Source: Acidobacteriaceae bacterium (GTDB taxonomy: Bacteria; Acidobacteriota; Terriglobia; Bryobacterales; Bryobacteraceae). From it: DNA of 59,998 nt. This document shows, piece after piece, positions 41,962 to 51,957 of this stretch. Every line of letters starts with the position of its first letter. Within the stretch, counting starts at the first letter, position 1. Below the pieces are notes generated by a model. The model made no database searches. It was given only the letters and a program-made list of their open reading frames with translations, and was not told the origin of the DNA. The translations under genes were made by a program, and so were the position numbers. The stretch covers positions 1 through 59,998 of the forward strand of contig JAFATG010000175.1 of NCBI GenBank assembly GCA_019244055.1, given 5' to 3'.

Positions 41962-42186
41962 TTAGCTCCCGCTCGGACGCAAGCCTGTCTCACGCAATTC
42001 CCGGAAGAGCCACGTGCGCGGCAGATCCCATTCACGCTGTGCCGTTCGCAACGAAATTTCTAGGACTTCTGCAGTCTCCTCGGCAGTGAGGCCGCCGAAG
42101 AAGCGCAGTTCTACAAGCCGGCTCTTTCGCCCGAGCGATTGCAGATGGTAGCGATGTCTGGGCCACTGATCAGGAATTCCAGGTTA
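41962..42186 (-). pseudogene. ECF sigma factor, C-terminal region-4 remnant
   Basis: In the frame that follows the RND pump stop codon there is an open stretch of 74 codons with no start. It reads [51 protein letters not shown] and ends at TAA 41962. This is sigma region 4 of the acidobacterial ECF type (helix-turn-helix around [21 protein letters not shown]). Region 2 is gone, so this is a broken gene. It lies between DUF3467 and the efflux operon. Confidence 0.6.
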
Positions 42187-45100
42187 ACGAGAACCCTGAG
42201 GAACTGTGTCTTGCATTGTGGCTTGAAGCGAGAAATCAGGAATCTGTTCTGTCGACGGCTGCCATTCCACAATCTTCAAATCAAGCACACAAATGGAGTA
42301 GATCACGGGAACGAGTAGCAAAGTGATGAAGGTGGCCGCAGCTAATCCGCCGATCTGCGCATAACATAGCGGCTCCCAAAGCGGTCCGCCGTGTGTGGCG
42401 AGCGGGAATAAAGCGATGATAGTTGCGCCGACGGTGATCAGAACAGGGCGCAGGCGCATGATCCCCGCATCCAGCACCGCCTGTTCGAACGGTTCGCCTT
42501 TGGCGTGCATCTCCTCAATGAAATCAAAGAGCACGATGATGTGGCTGACAATGACCCCAACGAGGCTGACAATTCCGAGGAACGCCATGAAACCGAACGG
42601 GGCGCCCATAATCCAGAGAGCAGTCAAAGCTCCCACAGCACCATAGGGAACGGCAGCGAAGACGATGAACGGTTTAATCGCGCTATTGAATTGAAACGCG
42701 AGCGCGAGAAAAATAGCTGCCGAGGAAATCAGGAGTACGATTCCCAATTGGCGGAAACCATCCTCCTGCTTTTCTTGTTCGCCCCCGATTTCAAGACGAT
42801 ATCCGGGCGGTAAATGTGCAGCGAGTGCGGCCAACCCCGGTCGAGCCTGTTCCATCACCTCGGAAGCAAGCACGCCTTCCTGCGGCGAAGCAGAAACGGT
42901 GATGGTACGGAATTGATTGCGGCGCCTTATTACTTCGTCCTGCAGGCCGTAATCGATGCGGGACACTTGACCAAGCGGCACCTTTTGGGTACCCGAACTG
43001 GAGTAAACGTACAGGCTTTGTACATCGGCGAGCTGAGCGCGCTCATTCGGTCTAAGGCGAGCCACGATGGGGATTTGCTTATCGCCTTCGCGCAAGACGC
43101 TAACCTGGTCGCCGTTCATGCCGCCGGCGGAAGCGTGGGCCACATCCAGGTTGGTGATGCCGGCGAGGTTTGCGCGATCGGGATCCACTTTGAGCTGTAG
43201 TGCGAACCGGTCCTCGCCCCAATCGTCCCTGATTCTTGTCGCTTTGGGAATACGGGCGAGAATGTTCTTGACTCGATCGGCCGTGGCGCGAAGTGCAGCG
43301 ATATTTTCGCCGGAGACACGAATCTGAACGGGCAAGCCGACGGCAGCACCTGTTTCGAGCTGGCGCACATCGATGCGGGCGCCGGTGATCTCACGCGAGA
43401 GGCGTGTCTGCAAAGGCGGCAGAAAGGGAGAGGTATCGTGCTCGTCACGAAAAGCGAGGACGACCTGAGCATAGTTTGCGTGACGCGACTCAGGGGCCAG
43501 CGAGTACCAGAAGCGCGGCGCGCCGCCGCCAATGAATGTGTCCAGTGATTCGAGAGACCGATGCTGTTCTGCGGAAACCTGTTCGGCCACGCGTTCGACA
43601 GCGGAAGCCGTTCGATCTGTGAGAGTAAAGGGCGCATCCTCGGGCAAATGGAGGTTGATGTAGGCGAGATGCGACAGGTCCTTCGGGAAGAATTGATGCT
43701 TCAGAGTGGATCCTATCGCGAAGCCGACGGCAAGCACGACGAAGGAAATGAGCAGAGCAAGCCAACGATGCTCGATTGCTAACCGCCCGGCGCGATAGTA
43801 GGCCGCGCCAAATCCGCGCGTGCGCCTCTCCTCGATCGCGGGTTCGGTGCGCGGCCGGAGCAGGTAGTAGCCGAGTAGAGGGATAAATGTCATCGAGACG
43901 ATTCGAGAAGCAATCAATGAGCAGGCGATTACGATAGGCAGCGAGTAGAGAAACTTTCCTGTATCACCGCTCAGCAGCATAAACGGCACATAAGCCACGA
44001 TGTTCGTGACCGTGGCGTACACGATCGCTTTCGCCAGCTTAGTGGGGCCGAGCCACGCGGCGATGAGCGGCGGATGGTTGATCGCGAGATCGCGCTTGAT
44101 TGCGTCACCGGCTACCACCGGGTCATCGACGAGCAGCCCGAGGGCAATAATTAAGGTTGCGATCGAGACTTGCTGTAGGTCAATTCCGACCGTCTCCATC
44201 ATTCCGAACGTCATAAGTAGCGTGATCGGAATAGCCAATGCCATCAGCAGCGCAGAACGCCATTCCCAGAACCCGACCAGCGAAACAATCACCACCAGCA
44301 CGATTGCTTCATAAAGACTGGTCATAAAGAGGTGAATATTTTCCCTCACCTGATCGGCTTGGTTACTCGCGCGGGCGATGATGAGATCCGGAGGCAGGCG
44401 TCCTTTCAGAGTCCGCAGTGTCGAATCGACTGCCTTCTCAAAATGGCCCACCTTTTCGCCCTTACCCATTTGGACGCTGACGCTAATAGCTCGCGTCCGT
44501 TGCCATTGCCCATTTGAATCGCGCCAGCAGTAGTAATTCAGGAACTGTGGTGGATCGTCGTAAGCCCGAACAGTGTCCACGACGTTCCGAAGGTAGACGG
44601 GAGCGCCGTAGGGAGTGACGCCGATGGTCACATTCCCAATCTCATCGGTACTGTTAAATTCGCCAGACGGATTCAGAACGACGCTTTTCGCCCCGACAGT
44701 GAGCTGGCCGCCAGGGTAGGTGATGTTGCGCGCGCCCAAAGCATTTTCGAGATTGGAGGGCTTCAGTCCATAAGAAGCCAGCCGCTCCTGCGAGTAGAGC
44801 AAATAGATTTTTTCGTTGAGAATTCCGGAGCGAGTTACCTTGGCAACAAGCGGCGGGCCGTCGGGAGTGCGTGCGGTGGCAAGCAGAGCCTTTGACATCT
44901 CATCAGTGAAATCATCCAGCTCACGGTAGCTGTACTTTTCGCCAGCAACCTGCTTCAGTTTTGAAGGAATTTCTGTGGGGGCGCGCACCACGAAGGGCGG
45001 CCATGCGTCGGGGTGGATCGGGGTTTCGCCGTAGTTGTCCGTGTGGAAAGTCTCGAGCATGCGCAGGATTTCGCCATCGCTGTGTTCGCTCGCAAAATCA

Positions 45101-45810
45101 ACACCGACAAAACCAGGGCCATCGAGCAGGCGCGTATCGGCACCCATCTTCTGTTTCTGCAGTTCTTCCTCAAACCGGGGAACCGTAAGCAACATGAGGC
45201 GCTTATCCACATTTACGGGGAGGCAAACGATCAATGAGACGCGGTTGGCCGCGCCTTTTGGGCGGGTGGCAAGAATGGCTTTTCGAATCCCGTGCGAGCG
45301 AAGGTCAATTTCTCTGGCGTCAGCCTTTGGACTGGCAACGGTAAGCAACAGCGTTGCGGTGTCGCCGAAATCGCGCTGAAAGTTAACAGGGCCGGCGCCT
45401 TGGGGTAGCGTGTTTATGGAAGCCAAGCGGCCGCCGATATCGTCGAGCGTCTGACCTGTGTCTTTCAAGCTGTCGGACAGCGTGAGAGTTACGTACGAAA
45501 CGTTTGCGCGGGAAATGGATTCAATTCGGGCGATATTCGAATTCGAAGCCACGGTCTGCTCGATGGTACGGGTGACAAGTTGCTCGACCTTTTCGGCGCT
45601 TGCTCCGGGCCAATTTGTGATGACCATTGCCTGCCTCGCCGGAATGTCCGGATCTTTGCGTTGCGGCATGTTGGCGTAACCGTAGATGCCCCATGCCACG
45701 GTGCCGACCAACAAGACCCAGGCGATCTGTCGATTCTCGACAAAAAACCGCGAGGTGTTGTGAGTATTGGCGATGATCTCCGCGTCTGAGCGATGGTGAG
45801 TGTTGCTCAC
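42184..45810 (-). CDS. RND efflux transporter, inner membrane pump
   Basis: A 1208-residue AcrB/CusA-type pump, starting at GTG 45810. It has twelve helices in two halves, each with a large periplasmic loop. The proton relay segment in helix 4 reads LIIALGLLVDDPVVAGDAI (double Asp present). N-terminal NMPQRKDPDIPARQAMVITNWPGASAEKVEQLVT and C-terminal GIVSLVGVIVSHIIVLFDFIEE fit the family. The length exceeds AcrB (about 1050), and the first periplasmic loop (about residues 150-330) looks expanded. The GTGA overlap with the adaptor gene means coupled translation. The exported substrate is unknown. Confidence 0.92.
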   Translation of the reverse strand: MSNTHHRSDAEIIANTHNTSRFFVENRQIAWVLLVGTVAWGIYGYANMPQRKDPDIPARQAMVITNWPGASAEKVEQLVTRTIEQTVASNSNIARIESISRANVSYVTLTLSDSLKDTGQTLDDIGGRLASINTLPQGAGPVNFQRDFGDTATLLLTVASPKADAREIDLRSHGIRKAILATRPKGAANRVSLIVCLPVNVDKRLMLLTVPRFEEELQKQKMGADTRLLDGPGFVGVDFASEHSDGEILRMLETFHTDNYGETPIHPDAWPPFVVRAPTEIPSKLKQVAGEKYSYRELDDFTDEMSKALLATARTPDGPPLVAKVTRSGILNEKIYLLYSQERLASYGLKPSNLENALGARNITYPGGQLTVGAKSVVLNPSGEFNSTDEIGNVTIGVTPYGAPVYLRNVVDTVRAYDDPPQFLNYYCWRDSNGQWQRTRAISVSVQMGKGEKVGHFEKAVDSTLRTLKGRLPPDLIIARASNQADQVRENIHLFMTSLYEAIVLVVIVSLVGFWEWRSALLMALAIPITLLMTFGMMETVGIDLQQVSIATLIIALGLLVDDPVVAGDAIKRDLAINHPPLIAAWLGPTKLAKAIVYATVTNIVAYVPFMLLSGDTGKFLYSLPIVIACSLIASRIVSMTFIPLLGYYLLRPRTEPAIEERRTRGFGAAYYRAGRLAIEHRWLALLISFVVLAVGFAIGSTLKHQFFPKDLSHLAYINLHLPEDAPFTLTDRTASAVERVAEQVSAEQHRSLESLDTFIGGGAPRFWYSLAPESRHANYAQVVLAFRDEHDTSPFLPPLQTRLSREITGARIDVRQLETGAAVGLPVQIRVSGENIAALRATADRVKNILARIPKATRIRDDWGEDRFALQLKVDPDRANLAGITNLDVAHASAGGMNGDQVSVLREGDKQIPIVARLRPNERAQLADVQSLYVYSSSGTQKVPLGQVSRIDYGLQDEVIRRRNQFRTITVSASPQEGVLASEVMEQARPGLAALAAHLPPGYRLEIGGEQEKQEDGFRQLGIVLLISSAAIFLALAFQFNSAIKPFIVFAAVPYGAVGALTALWIMGAPFGFMAFLGIVSLVGVIVSHIIVLFDFIEEMHAKGEPFEQAVLDAGIMRLRPVLITVGATIIALFPLATHGGPLWEPLCYAQIGGLAAATFITLLLVPVIYSICVLDLKIVEWQPSTEQIPDFSLQATMQDTVPQGSR

Positions 45811-47000
45811 GGGATCACCTTTACTGCATCACCGTCGGACACGAATGTCGCACCGGAGCTTACGACCTTTTGTCCGGCCTGGACCCCCGTGATAGCTATC
45901 CGATCTCCATATGTCGAGCCGAGACTTACGGGCCTTCGCCGGGCTATGCCATTGTCTACGACTACTACTGCGAACTGAGCGGAGTCGTCTCCGGACCGAA
46001 CAATGGCATCTAATGGCGCGACTGTAACTGCTTGTAACTCTGGCTGTTGTCCTACGTCAAGCGAGGCGATCATGCCCGGCCTGAGCATGGCGCGTTCATT
46101 CGGAATTGTGACCTCCACCTGGAATGCACGCGTGCTCGAATCTGCGGCGGCGGCGATTGCACTTACGAACCCTTGAAATTGGCGACTCGGAAAAGCTTCC
46201 GCGTATACGGATAACTTTGAGCCTTTCCTCAAGCTCGCCACTGAGATGTCGGGTACTCCGAAAGTGGCTTTTACGGATGAAACATCGGCGAGCACAAAGG
46301 CAGTCAGGCTCGGGCCGACCAGCATGCCGAGTTCGATCGACCTCTGCACGACAGCACCTTTAAAGGGAGCGGTGAGCGAAGTATCGTGCAAGCCGAGAGT
46401 TGCGGTTCCGAGCGCGCTTTGCGCGGCGTCGAGTGTCCCCGTCGCGGCTTGCACCTGGGAATGCGCAGCTTCCACTTGAGCCCGTGTTGAATCGCGGTTT
46501 GCCGTTGCTGAATCGTAGTCGGACTTAGTGAGCGAATTTTTCTTGAATAGTGCATCCGCTCGCGCGAAATCCTGTTCCGCTTTCGTCGCGGCAGCTTCTG
46601 CCTGCTGCAATTGGGCACGCGTCGTTTGCTCAGTTTGCCGAGCCTGTTTCACCTGACCATCGGCTTGCGACACTTGCAATTCGTAATCCTTCATGCGCAC
46701 CTGCGCGAGCACGGTCCCAGCTCTGACGATGTCTCCGATATCTACGCTGCGCATGCGCCCGTCGGCTCCTCGGACCTGATGCATGGACTCCACAAATCCG
46801 CTTACTCGGAATGCAAGGTTGACCTGCCGGTTCGGAAGAATGGACGCTGAATAACGCTCCCCTTCCGACGGCGTGTAGTTCTCGACCATGGAGAGGCGGA
46901 CTGGGGTGGCGGTCTTCTCAAGCACAGGTGTCTGCCGGTTGCAGGAAGGCAGAAAGGGAACTAGTGCGAAAAAGGATGCGGGCAGGAGGCGAACTTTCAT
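45807..47000 (-). CDS. RND efflux periplasmic adaptor (membrane fusion protein)
   Basis: A 397-residue lipoprotein; the signal peptide ends in a lipobox-like FLPSC near residue 20. The hairpin coiled coil occupies about residues 100-200 (QADGQVKQARQTEQTTRAQLQQAEAAATKAEQDFARADALF). Around it are the lipoyl half-motifs and the beta-barrel (IRSGDDSAQFAVVVVDNGIA). It links the RND pump to the TolC-like channel. The gene overlaps the pump gene by GTGA and the channel gene by ATGA. Confidence 0.92.
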   Translation of the reverse strand: MKVRLLPASFFALVPFLPSCNRQTPVLEKTATPVRLSMVENYTPSEGERYSASILPNRQVNLAFRVSGFVESMHQVRGADGRMRSVDIGDIVRAGTVLAQVRMKDYELQVSQADGQVKQARQTEQTTRAQLQQAEAAATKAEQDFARADALFKKNSLTKSDYDSATANRDSTRAQVEAAHSQVQAATGTLDAAQSALGTATLGLHDTSLTAPFKGAVVQRSIELGMLVGPSLTAFVLADVSSVKATFGVPDISVASLRKGSKLSVYAEAFPSRQFQGFVSAIAAAADSSTRAFQVEVTIPNERAMLRPGMIASLDVGQQPELQAVTVAPLDAIVRSGDDSAQFAVVVVDNGIARRRPVSLGSTYGDRIAITGVQAGQKVVSSGATFVSDGDAVKVIP

Positions 47001-48325
47001 TGGTCCTCGCCGAGAGCATGCTCGAATTCCGCTTTGGCGCTCCAGTAATCAGCCAGCCCATGCTGGTAATCGGAATTCGCCTGCGCGAGCGTTGTCTCCG
47101 CCTGGAAGACGACCTTTAACAGCGTTGCCTGGACTTCGTATTGGTCCTTGTTGACGCGCAGATTCTCTAGGGCGTACTTTTGGGAAATCTTCGCGGCCCG
47201 CAGCTTCGACCAGCTCTGTTGCAGTTGTCGATACTTGTCGTCGATATCCATAATTACTTTGCGTTGGGCGGACTGTTCCGTGTTCTTGTCTTGCGTGACA
47301 CTGTCTCGCTTTTCGGCAATCTCATTCCTCTTACGCCCCCAATCGAAAGGCTCCCAGGAAAGGCTCACTCCCACGCTATAGGTGCCGCCCGGCAGGTACG
47401 AGCTGAAATTGAGCAGCGTGATGCTGTTGAATTCAGCGGAAATATCCGGAATGTATTCGGCCTTTTTCCCGCGCAACTCTTCCTCGGACTGCTGAGTTTT
47501 CAGGCGTGCTTGCTGTATTTCCGGCCTTTGTGCGAGTGCCTTTTTCCGCGCCGCAACAAGATCGATTACCGGATTACTGGCCTCTTCGTCCATTCGCGTT
47601 ACGGTGAAATCGGTCAAGACGTCGCGCCCGAGGAGGTCGTTGAGCTGCTCCTTCTGTTTGGCTTCCTGATTAGAAAGGACCAATTCGGATTGCTCGGCGT
47701 CGGCGAGGGTGGCCTGCGCCTGAAGCAGTTCGGACTCGAGCGCTGTCTGCTTCAACACATAATCGTTCGTTAGCCGCTCGACCTCCTTATACAGCCGAAC
47801 AGTTTCTTGCGTCGCAACCAGCGAGCTCTGCACCTGCTCGATGTTGTAATACAGTTGCTTGACGTTGCGTACTACATCCTGGCGCTTCGAACGTGCTTTC
47901 TCTTGGTCCAATTGCGTTGAGAAGTCAAGAGCTTTCAAATTGAGCCGCCTGCGGTAAATAGACGATAAAGGCTGAGCCACGCTGCCAACGAGAAAGCCGG
48001 TCGGCTGCACCGGCGTAGTGAATGGCACATTCTTTGGGGGGAAGGGACCGATAATTGGAAAGTTTCCAAATGTTCCCGCACCGATAGTGAAAGTTACCGG
48101 TACCAGTTGTTCCGCGCCCAAAGCGTAAAGGGAGAGTTTGGGAAACAGCAGCGTGCGGAATGCGCTCGCACGGTCTTTGGCCTTTGCGACGTCCAGTGTA
48201 CTGTTAGCGATGTCTACGTTGTGCTGAAGAGCGAGCTGGACTGCCTGATCAAGTGGCAATTCCTCAGCTCCAAGGCAAAGGCCGAACAGAAACAGGACGA
48301 GAGAGCCAGCGAGTCCTTTCGCCAT
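46997..48325 (-). CDS. TolC-like outer membrane efflux protein
   Basis: A 442-residue OEP-family protein with a signal peptide ending near GLCLGAEE. The two OEP repeats are long helical hairpins: ELPLDQAVQLALQHNVDIANSTLDVAKAKD at the start, and later LVAARKKALAQRPEIQQARLKTQQSEEELRGKKAEYIPDIS, with a beta stretch SLSWEPFDWGRKRNEIAEK. It forms the outer-membrane exit duct of the three-gene efflux system and is the first gene of the operon. Confidence 0.92.
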   Translation of the reverse strand: MAKGLAGSLVLFLFGLCLGAEELPLDQAVQLALQHNVDIANSTLDVAKAKDRASAFRTLLFPKLSLYALGAEQLVPVTFTIGAGTFGNFPIIGPFPPKNVPFTTPVQPTGFLVGSVAQPLSSIYRRRLNLKALDFSTQLDQEKARSKRQDVVRNVKQLYYNIEQVQSSLVATQETVRLYKEVERLTNDYVLKQTALESELLQAQATLADAEQSELVLSNQEAKQKEQLNDLLGRDVLTDFTVTRMDEEASNPVIDLVAARKKALAQRPEIQQARLKTQQSEEELRGKKAEYIPDISAEFNSITLLNFSSYLPGGTYSVGVSLSWEPFDWGRKRNEIAEKRDSVTQDKNTEQSAQRKVIMDIDDKYRQLQQSWSKLRAAKISQKYALENLRVNKDQYEVQATLLKVVFQAETTLAQANSDYQHGLADYWSAKAEFEHALGEDQ

Positions 48326-48370
48326 GTTCGGCTAGTGTACACCTAAATCAACGGCGCCAGGAGTATGATT

Positions 48371-48394
48371 CCGTATCGATGGATCGTGATACGG
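48371..48394. promoter_or_regulatory. Dyad operator candidate upstream of the efflux operon
   Basis: CCGTATC (48371-48377) and GATACGG (48388-48394) form a perfect 7-bp inverted repeat with a 10-bp spacer that itself contains CGAT-GG-ATCG. It lies 46-69 nt upstream of the channel gene start. The form suits a dimeric repressor (TetR-like), but no regulator gene is next to it. Confidence 0.35.
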
Positions 48395-48455
48395 TATGAC
48401 ACCTCGACGTGGGGATCAATCTGCGAATCTGGTCTGTCGACTCTGGGAGGAAAGA

Positions 48456-48484
48456 AAGGCGGACGATGGGGCTCGAACCCGCGA
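48456..48484 (-). pseudogene. Decayed 3' end of tRNA-Asp (island boundary)
   Basis: On the minus strand this reads CGCGGGTTCGAGCCCCAT then CGTCCGCC, i.e. a T arm plus the start of an acceptor strand, without anticodon arm or 5' half. Positions 48461-48484 match 57393-57416 of the intact tRNA-Asp with one mismatch in 24 bp. The mismatch breaks a T-stem pair, so this copy is not functional. Such orphan 3' ends mark the distal edge of an element that integrated into the tRNA gene. Confidence 0.6.
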
Positions 48485-48963
48485 AGAACCAGAACGGCTA
48501 GTCTTGTTCAGTCTTAAGTAGTTGATTTAGGTTCGTCTGGTTTGCGGTGTGGCAGCCTGTGCCAGCGTGTTTTTGCGGGAGTCTAGGGCGAGTCTAGGTT
48601 TTTTGCGAACGGCCAGGAGCCCGGTTCGATAGCGAAACGGAAACGCGGCGAAATTTCCCGGTGATCCACCCGGATCCACTGCCGTCGTGTGCTTGTTGAG
48701 CTGACGGACGGCAACAGAGGGCCAATACACCGCGAACTTCACAAAGGGGATAGGAGATAGAGAGATCCAAAACCGTACTACCCACAGAATTGGGAAGGAA
48801 TAGAAAAAATTCCGACGGGCACACAAATACCGACCTTCAAACTCCGTTATTGTTTCCGGATCGCCGACCAACCTCGACGTTACTCCGCGTGACTAAAATA
48901 GAATACTCGATACAGCGGTTGTGGAGCGGCGCCTCGCGTCTCTCGTAGTTCCTTCGCGCAAGT
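48485..48963. other. Non-coding left end of the island
   Basis: No convincing gene. Apart from the paired repeat at 48579-48598 the stretch holds only short unsupported frames on both strands. Promoter signals for the sensor kinase at 48964 are not clear. Confidence 0.5.
48579..48598 (+). repeat. Two GAGTCTAGG direct repeats at 11-bp period
   Basis: GAGTCTAGG occurs at 48579-48587 and 48590-48598, about 95 bp inside the tRNA-Asp remnant. The pair resembles arm-type binding sites of tyrosine integrases. A TCTAGG core recurs once near the other end of the island (57343-57348). The same geometry with another sequence is found at 59580-59599. Confidence 0.55.
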
Positions 48964-51957
48964 GTGATAGCAGTGTACGTCTTCCGGTTCTGCATGGGGC
49001 TTCTGTGTCTGATGTCCCTTGTGAATGCTCAGGTGGCCGTACAACACTGGACCACCGACAATGGATTACCGCTGAATGGTGTTTCAGCCATCTGTCAGAG
49101 TCCCGAAGGTTATCTATGGATCGCAACGCTGGATGGGCTGGTTCGGTTCGATGGTGTGCGACTGGTCTCATTCAACAGGAGCAACACAGCAGGCATCGGA
49201 GGCAACCGGTTTACCGGGATGTTGTGCGGCGCCGACGGCGCATTCTGGGCAGAGTCGGAGGGCAGCGGCACCACAGAGTATCTTAATGGCAGCTTCCAAA
49301 CCTATACCGTGCGAGATGGGTTGCTTTCAAACACCATCGACGGTCTTTCGGCCGACGCGCGCGGCAATCCTTGGCTGCTCGCGCACGGGTCGATCAGCCG
49401 CTGGGATCCAAATGCACGGCGCTTCGTTCCAGTGGACTTGGAGATGCAATGGAATGTAGCCGGAGGTTTCCCGGCCAAGAGCGGGCACGCAGTCTTCTAC
49501 CGGGTGAACGAGTCCGGAATCGATCTAATCATTCACGGTGAGCGCTTAAACTATTCGCTTCCTGCAGGCTGGCGCCGTTCGGAGGTGCTGGGCGTGGCGA
49601 TGGACTCCGAGCGTAGGATCTGGATACGACGCACAACTGGCAAGATGGCGCGACTTCAAGATGGCCACTGGGTGACGGGATCTGCCGGGCAGAGCCACAA
49701 CGCCACAAACGAGCATGCCGGTTTCCGTTCGAACTATCATGATTCGCACGGCAACACCTGGACGATCGAAAACGAGTGGTTTCCAAGGGGGATGTTAGTC
49801 CAGTATCTGCTTTTGCCTGGCAGCGACCCGGGACGCATCTGGTTCACTTCACTGTTCGAGGACCGCGAGGGCAGTATCTGGCTCACGACCCCCGCCGAGG
49901 GCTTGTACCGGCTTCGCAGGCAGATCATACAGGTTTACTCCAAGGGGCAAGGTCTGCCCGCCGGCAACACTTACCCGGTGTACCAAAGCAAAGACGGGGC
50001 GATCTGGATTGGAACCTGGTCCGGAGGGCTGAGCCGCTTCGCAAACGGAAAGTTCGCGACGTACACCACGGCGAATGGTCTTGCATCGAACAACATCTAT
50101 TCGATCGGCGAAGATGCGGAAGGTACGTTGTGGGTTAGCGTTGAGAACGGTCTCCATCGAATGAGGAAGGGACGCTTCGAAACAGTCATGATCGAAGGCG
50201 TCGACGGTCCTGTGACCGCCAAAGCCATTCATACGGACCGGGAAGGAGTGCTTTGGCTGGGTTCGACCCAAGGCTTGCTCCGTGGTGAGCGCGGACATTG
50301 GACTGTGCTGACCCGGAAGGATGGATTGGCAACGGAAGATATCCGCGTGCTGATCGATGCCCGCGATGGCGGTATATGGGCCGGTGGATACGGCGGGCTT
50401 TCATGGCTGGGGAAAGGGCAAGTGCGCGCATGGACGGAAAAGGACGGGCTGCCTGGCAATATGATCCGAGCGCTCTATGAAGATCCCACTGGTGTCCTGT
50501 GGATTGGAACGTACGATGCAGGACTCGGCCGTTTCGAGAACGGCCGGTTCACGAAATATACGCAGCGCCAAGGGCTGTTCAGTAACGGCGTGTTTCAAAT
50601 TCTCGAGGACTCTCGGGCGAACCTCTGGATGAGCTCCAATCAAGGGATCTATCGCGTCGGTAAACATCAACTGAACGATTTCGCCGCGCACCGTCTGAAT
50701 GCGATTAACTCCATCGAATACGGAAGGCTGGAGGGGATGCGAAACATCGAATGCAACGGCGGGTTGTGGCCTGCCGGGATTAAGGCGCGCGACGGGCGGT
50801 TATGGTTCCCCACGCAGGACGGCGTGGCGGTGATTGACCCGGAGCACGTACCCACAGTTCCTGGTCCACCGCCGGTTGTCATGGAAGCCTGTCTGATCGA
50901 TCACAAGCCAGTGGCCATTGATCGTGCTGTGCGGATCACGCCGGGCCAGCAAAACCTTGAGATCCAGTACACCGCCCTGAGTTTCATCAACTCCGAGCAC
51001 ATACGTTTCAAATATCAGTTACAGGGACTGGACCGCGAGTGGGTGGAGGCCGGTACGCGGCGCGTAGCTTACTATCCACATCTGCCACCCGGCGGATACA
51101 CGTTCCATGTGACGGCGGCGCACAGCGGCGGCATGTGGAATGCCACGGGCGCAACGCTCAGTGTCATCGTATTGCCGGCTTTCTATCAAACCTGGTGGTT
51201 TGCATCGCTGGTCGGATTGGCGGCGGTGGCCAGCATTTGGCTTGCCTGGCGCTATCGCGTGCGCCAACTGGAGCGCGACCGCGCTTCACAGCAGGCATTT
51301 TCGAGGCAGTTGATCGATTCGCAAGAGAACGAACGCAAGCGGATCGCAGCCGGACTGCACGACAGCCTGGGACAGCGGCTGGTGATTATCAACAACCGGC
51401 TTCTGTTGTTCTCGCGGGCGCGCGACGGCATGCCGGCCTTAAGCGCGGGGCAGCGCGAGGATCTGGAACAGATCTCGATCGAGGTATCCGAATCGATGCG
51501 CGAAGTGAAGGAGATCTCCTATGATCTGAGGCCCTACCGGCTGGACAGGCTGGGATTAACAGCAGCCTTGCGGGCCATGATCGAGACGGCGGGCGCCTCT
51601 GGTGCTATCGGATTTTTCGCCGAAATTGATGATATCGACGGCTCGTTACCGCAAAAGGACGAGATCAATTTCTACAGGATCGTCCAGGAGTGCGTCAACA
51701 ATATTCTGAAGCACTCAGAGGCGGCGCAAGCCACGATTTCTATCCGCCGCAACGGGCGGGGCTTAACACTGATGGCTCGCGACAACGGACGAGGATTCGC
51801 GCCGGGAGCCACCACGATTTCACCTCTCGGCGGTTTTGGGCTGACTGGCATTTCTGAGCGCGCCCAACTATTGGGCGGCAATGCAACCTTTGAGTCGGCA
51901 CCCGGGCGCGGGACAACGGTAACGATCGAAATCAAATCGGGGAAGCTAATTTCATGA
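48964..51957 (+). CDS. Sensor histidine kinase with two-component regulator propeller
   Basis: A 997-residue sensor. A signal/anchor segment (residues 1-22) is followed by about nine Reg_prop blades of the form G.LWIGT..GL.RF (for example starting at residue 49, GYLWIATLDGLVRF), which build a periplasmic beta-propeller. Then come a Y_Y_Y domain (about 660-740), one membrane helix (YQTWWFASLVGLAAVASIWLAW, about 742-764) and a HisKA_3/HATPase kinase. The phospho-His is His799 in AAGLHDSLGQRL; DNGRGFAPG and GGFGLTGISERA form the ATP lid. Such propeller sensors often respond to sugars. Its ATGA overlaps the regulator gene. Start GTG 48964. Confidence 0.9.
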   Translation: MIAVYVFRFCMGLLCLMSLVNAQVAVQHWTTDNGLPLNGVSAICQSPEGYLWIATLDGLVRFDGVRLVSFNRSNTAGIGGNRFTGMLCGADGAFWAESEGSGTTEYLNGSFQTYTVRDGLLSNTIDGLSADARGNPWLLAHGSISRWDPNARRFVPVDLEMQWNVAGGFPAKSGHAVFYRVNESGIDLIIHGERLNYSLPAGWRRSEVLGVAMDSERRIWIRRTTGKMARLQDGHWVTGSAGQSHNATNEHAGFRSNYHDSHGNTWTIENEWFPRGMLVQYLLLPGSDPGRIWFTSLFEDREGSIWLTTPAEGLYRLRRQIIQVYSKGQGLPAGNTYPVYQSKDGAIWIGTWSGGLSRFANGKFATYTTANGLASNNIYSIGEDAEGTLWVSVENGLHRMRKGRFETVMIEGVDGPVTAKAIHTDREGVLWLGSTQGLLRGERGHWTVLTRKDGLATEDIRVLIDARDGGIWAGGYGGLSWLGKGQVRAWTEKDGLPGNMIRALYEDPTGVLWIGTYDAGLGRFENGRFTKYTQRQGLFSNGVFQILEDSRANLWMSSNQGIYRVGKHQLNDFAAHRLNAINSIEYGRLEGMRNIECNGGLWPAGIKARDGRLWFPTQDGVAVIDPEHVPTVPGPPPVVMEACLIDHKPVAIDRAVRITPGQQNLEIQYTALSFINSEHIRFKYQLQGLDREWVEAGTRRVAYYPHLPPGGYTFHVTAAHSGGMWNATGATLSVIVLPAFYQTWWFASLVGLAAVASIWLAWRYRVRQLERDRASQQAFSRQLIDSQENERKRIAAGLHDSLGQRLVIINNRLLLFSRARDGMPALSAGQREDLEQISIEVSESMREVKEISYDLRPYRLDRLGLTAALRAMIETAGASGAIGFFAEIDDIDGSLPQKDEINFYRIVQECVNNILKHSEAAQATISIRRNGRGLTLMARDNGRGFAPGATTISPLGGFGLTGISERAQLLGGNATFESAPGRGTTVTIEIKSGKLIS

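Noticed and set aside
41904-42035. Longer form of the DUF3467 protein
   Set aside because: The extra residues are another-frame reading of the ECF sigma remnant and show no family similarity.
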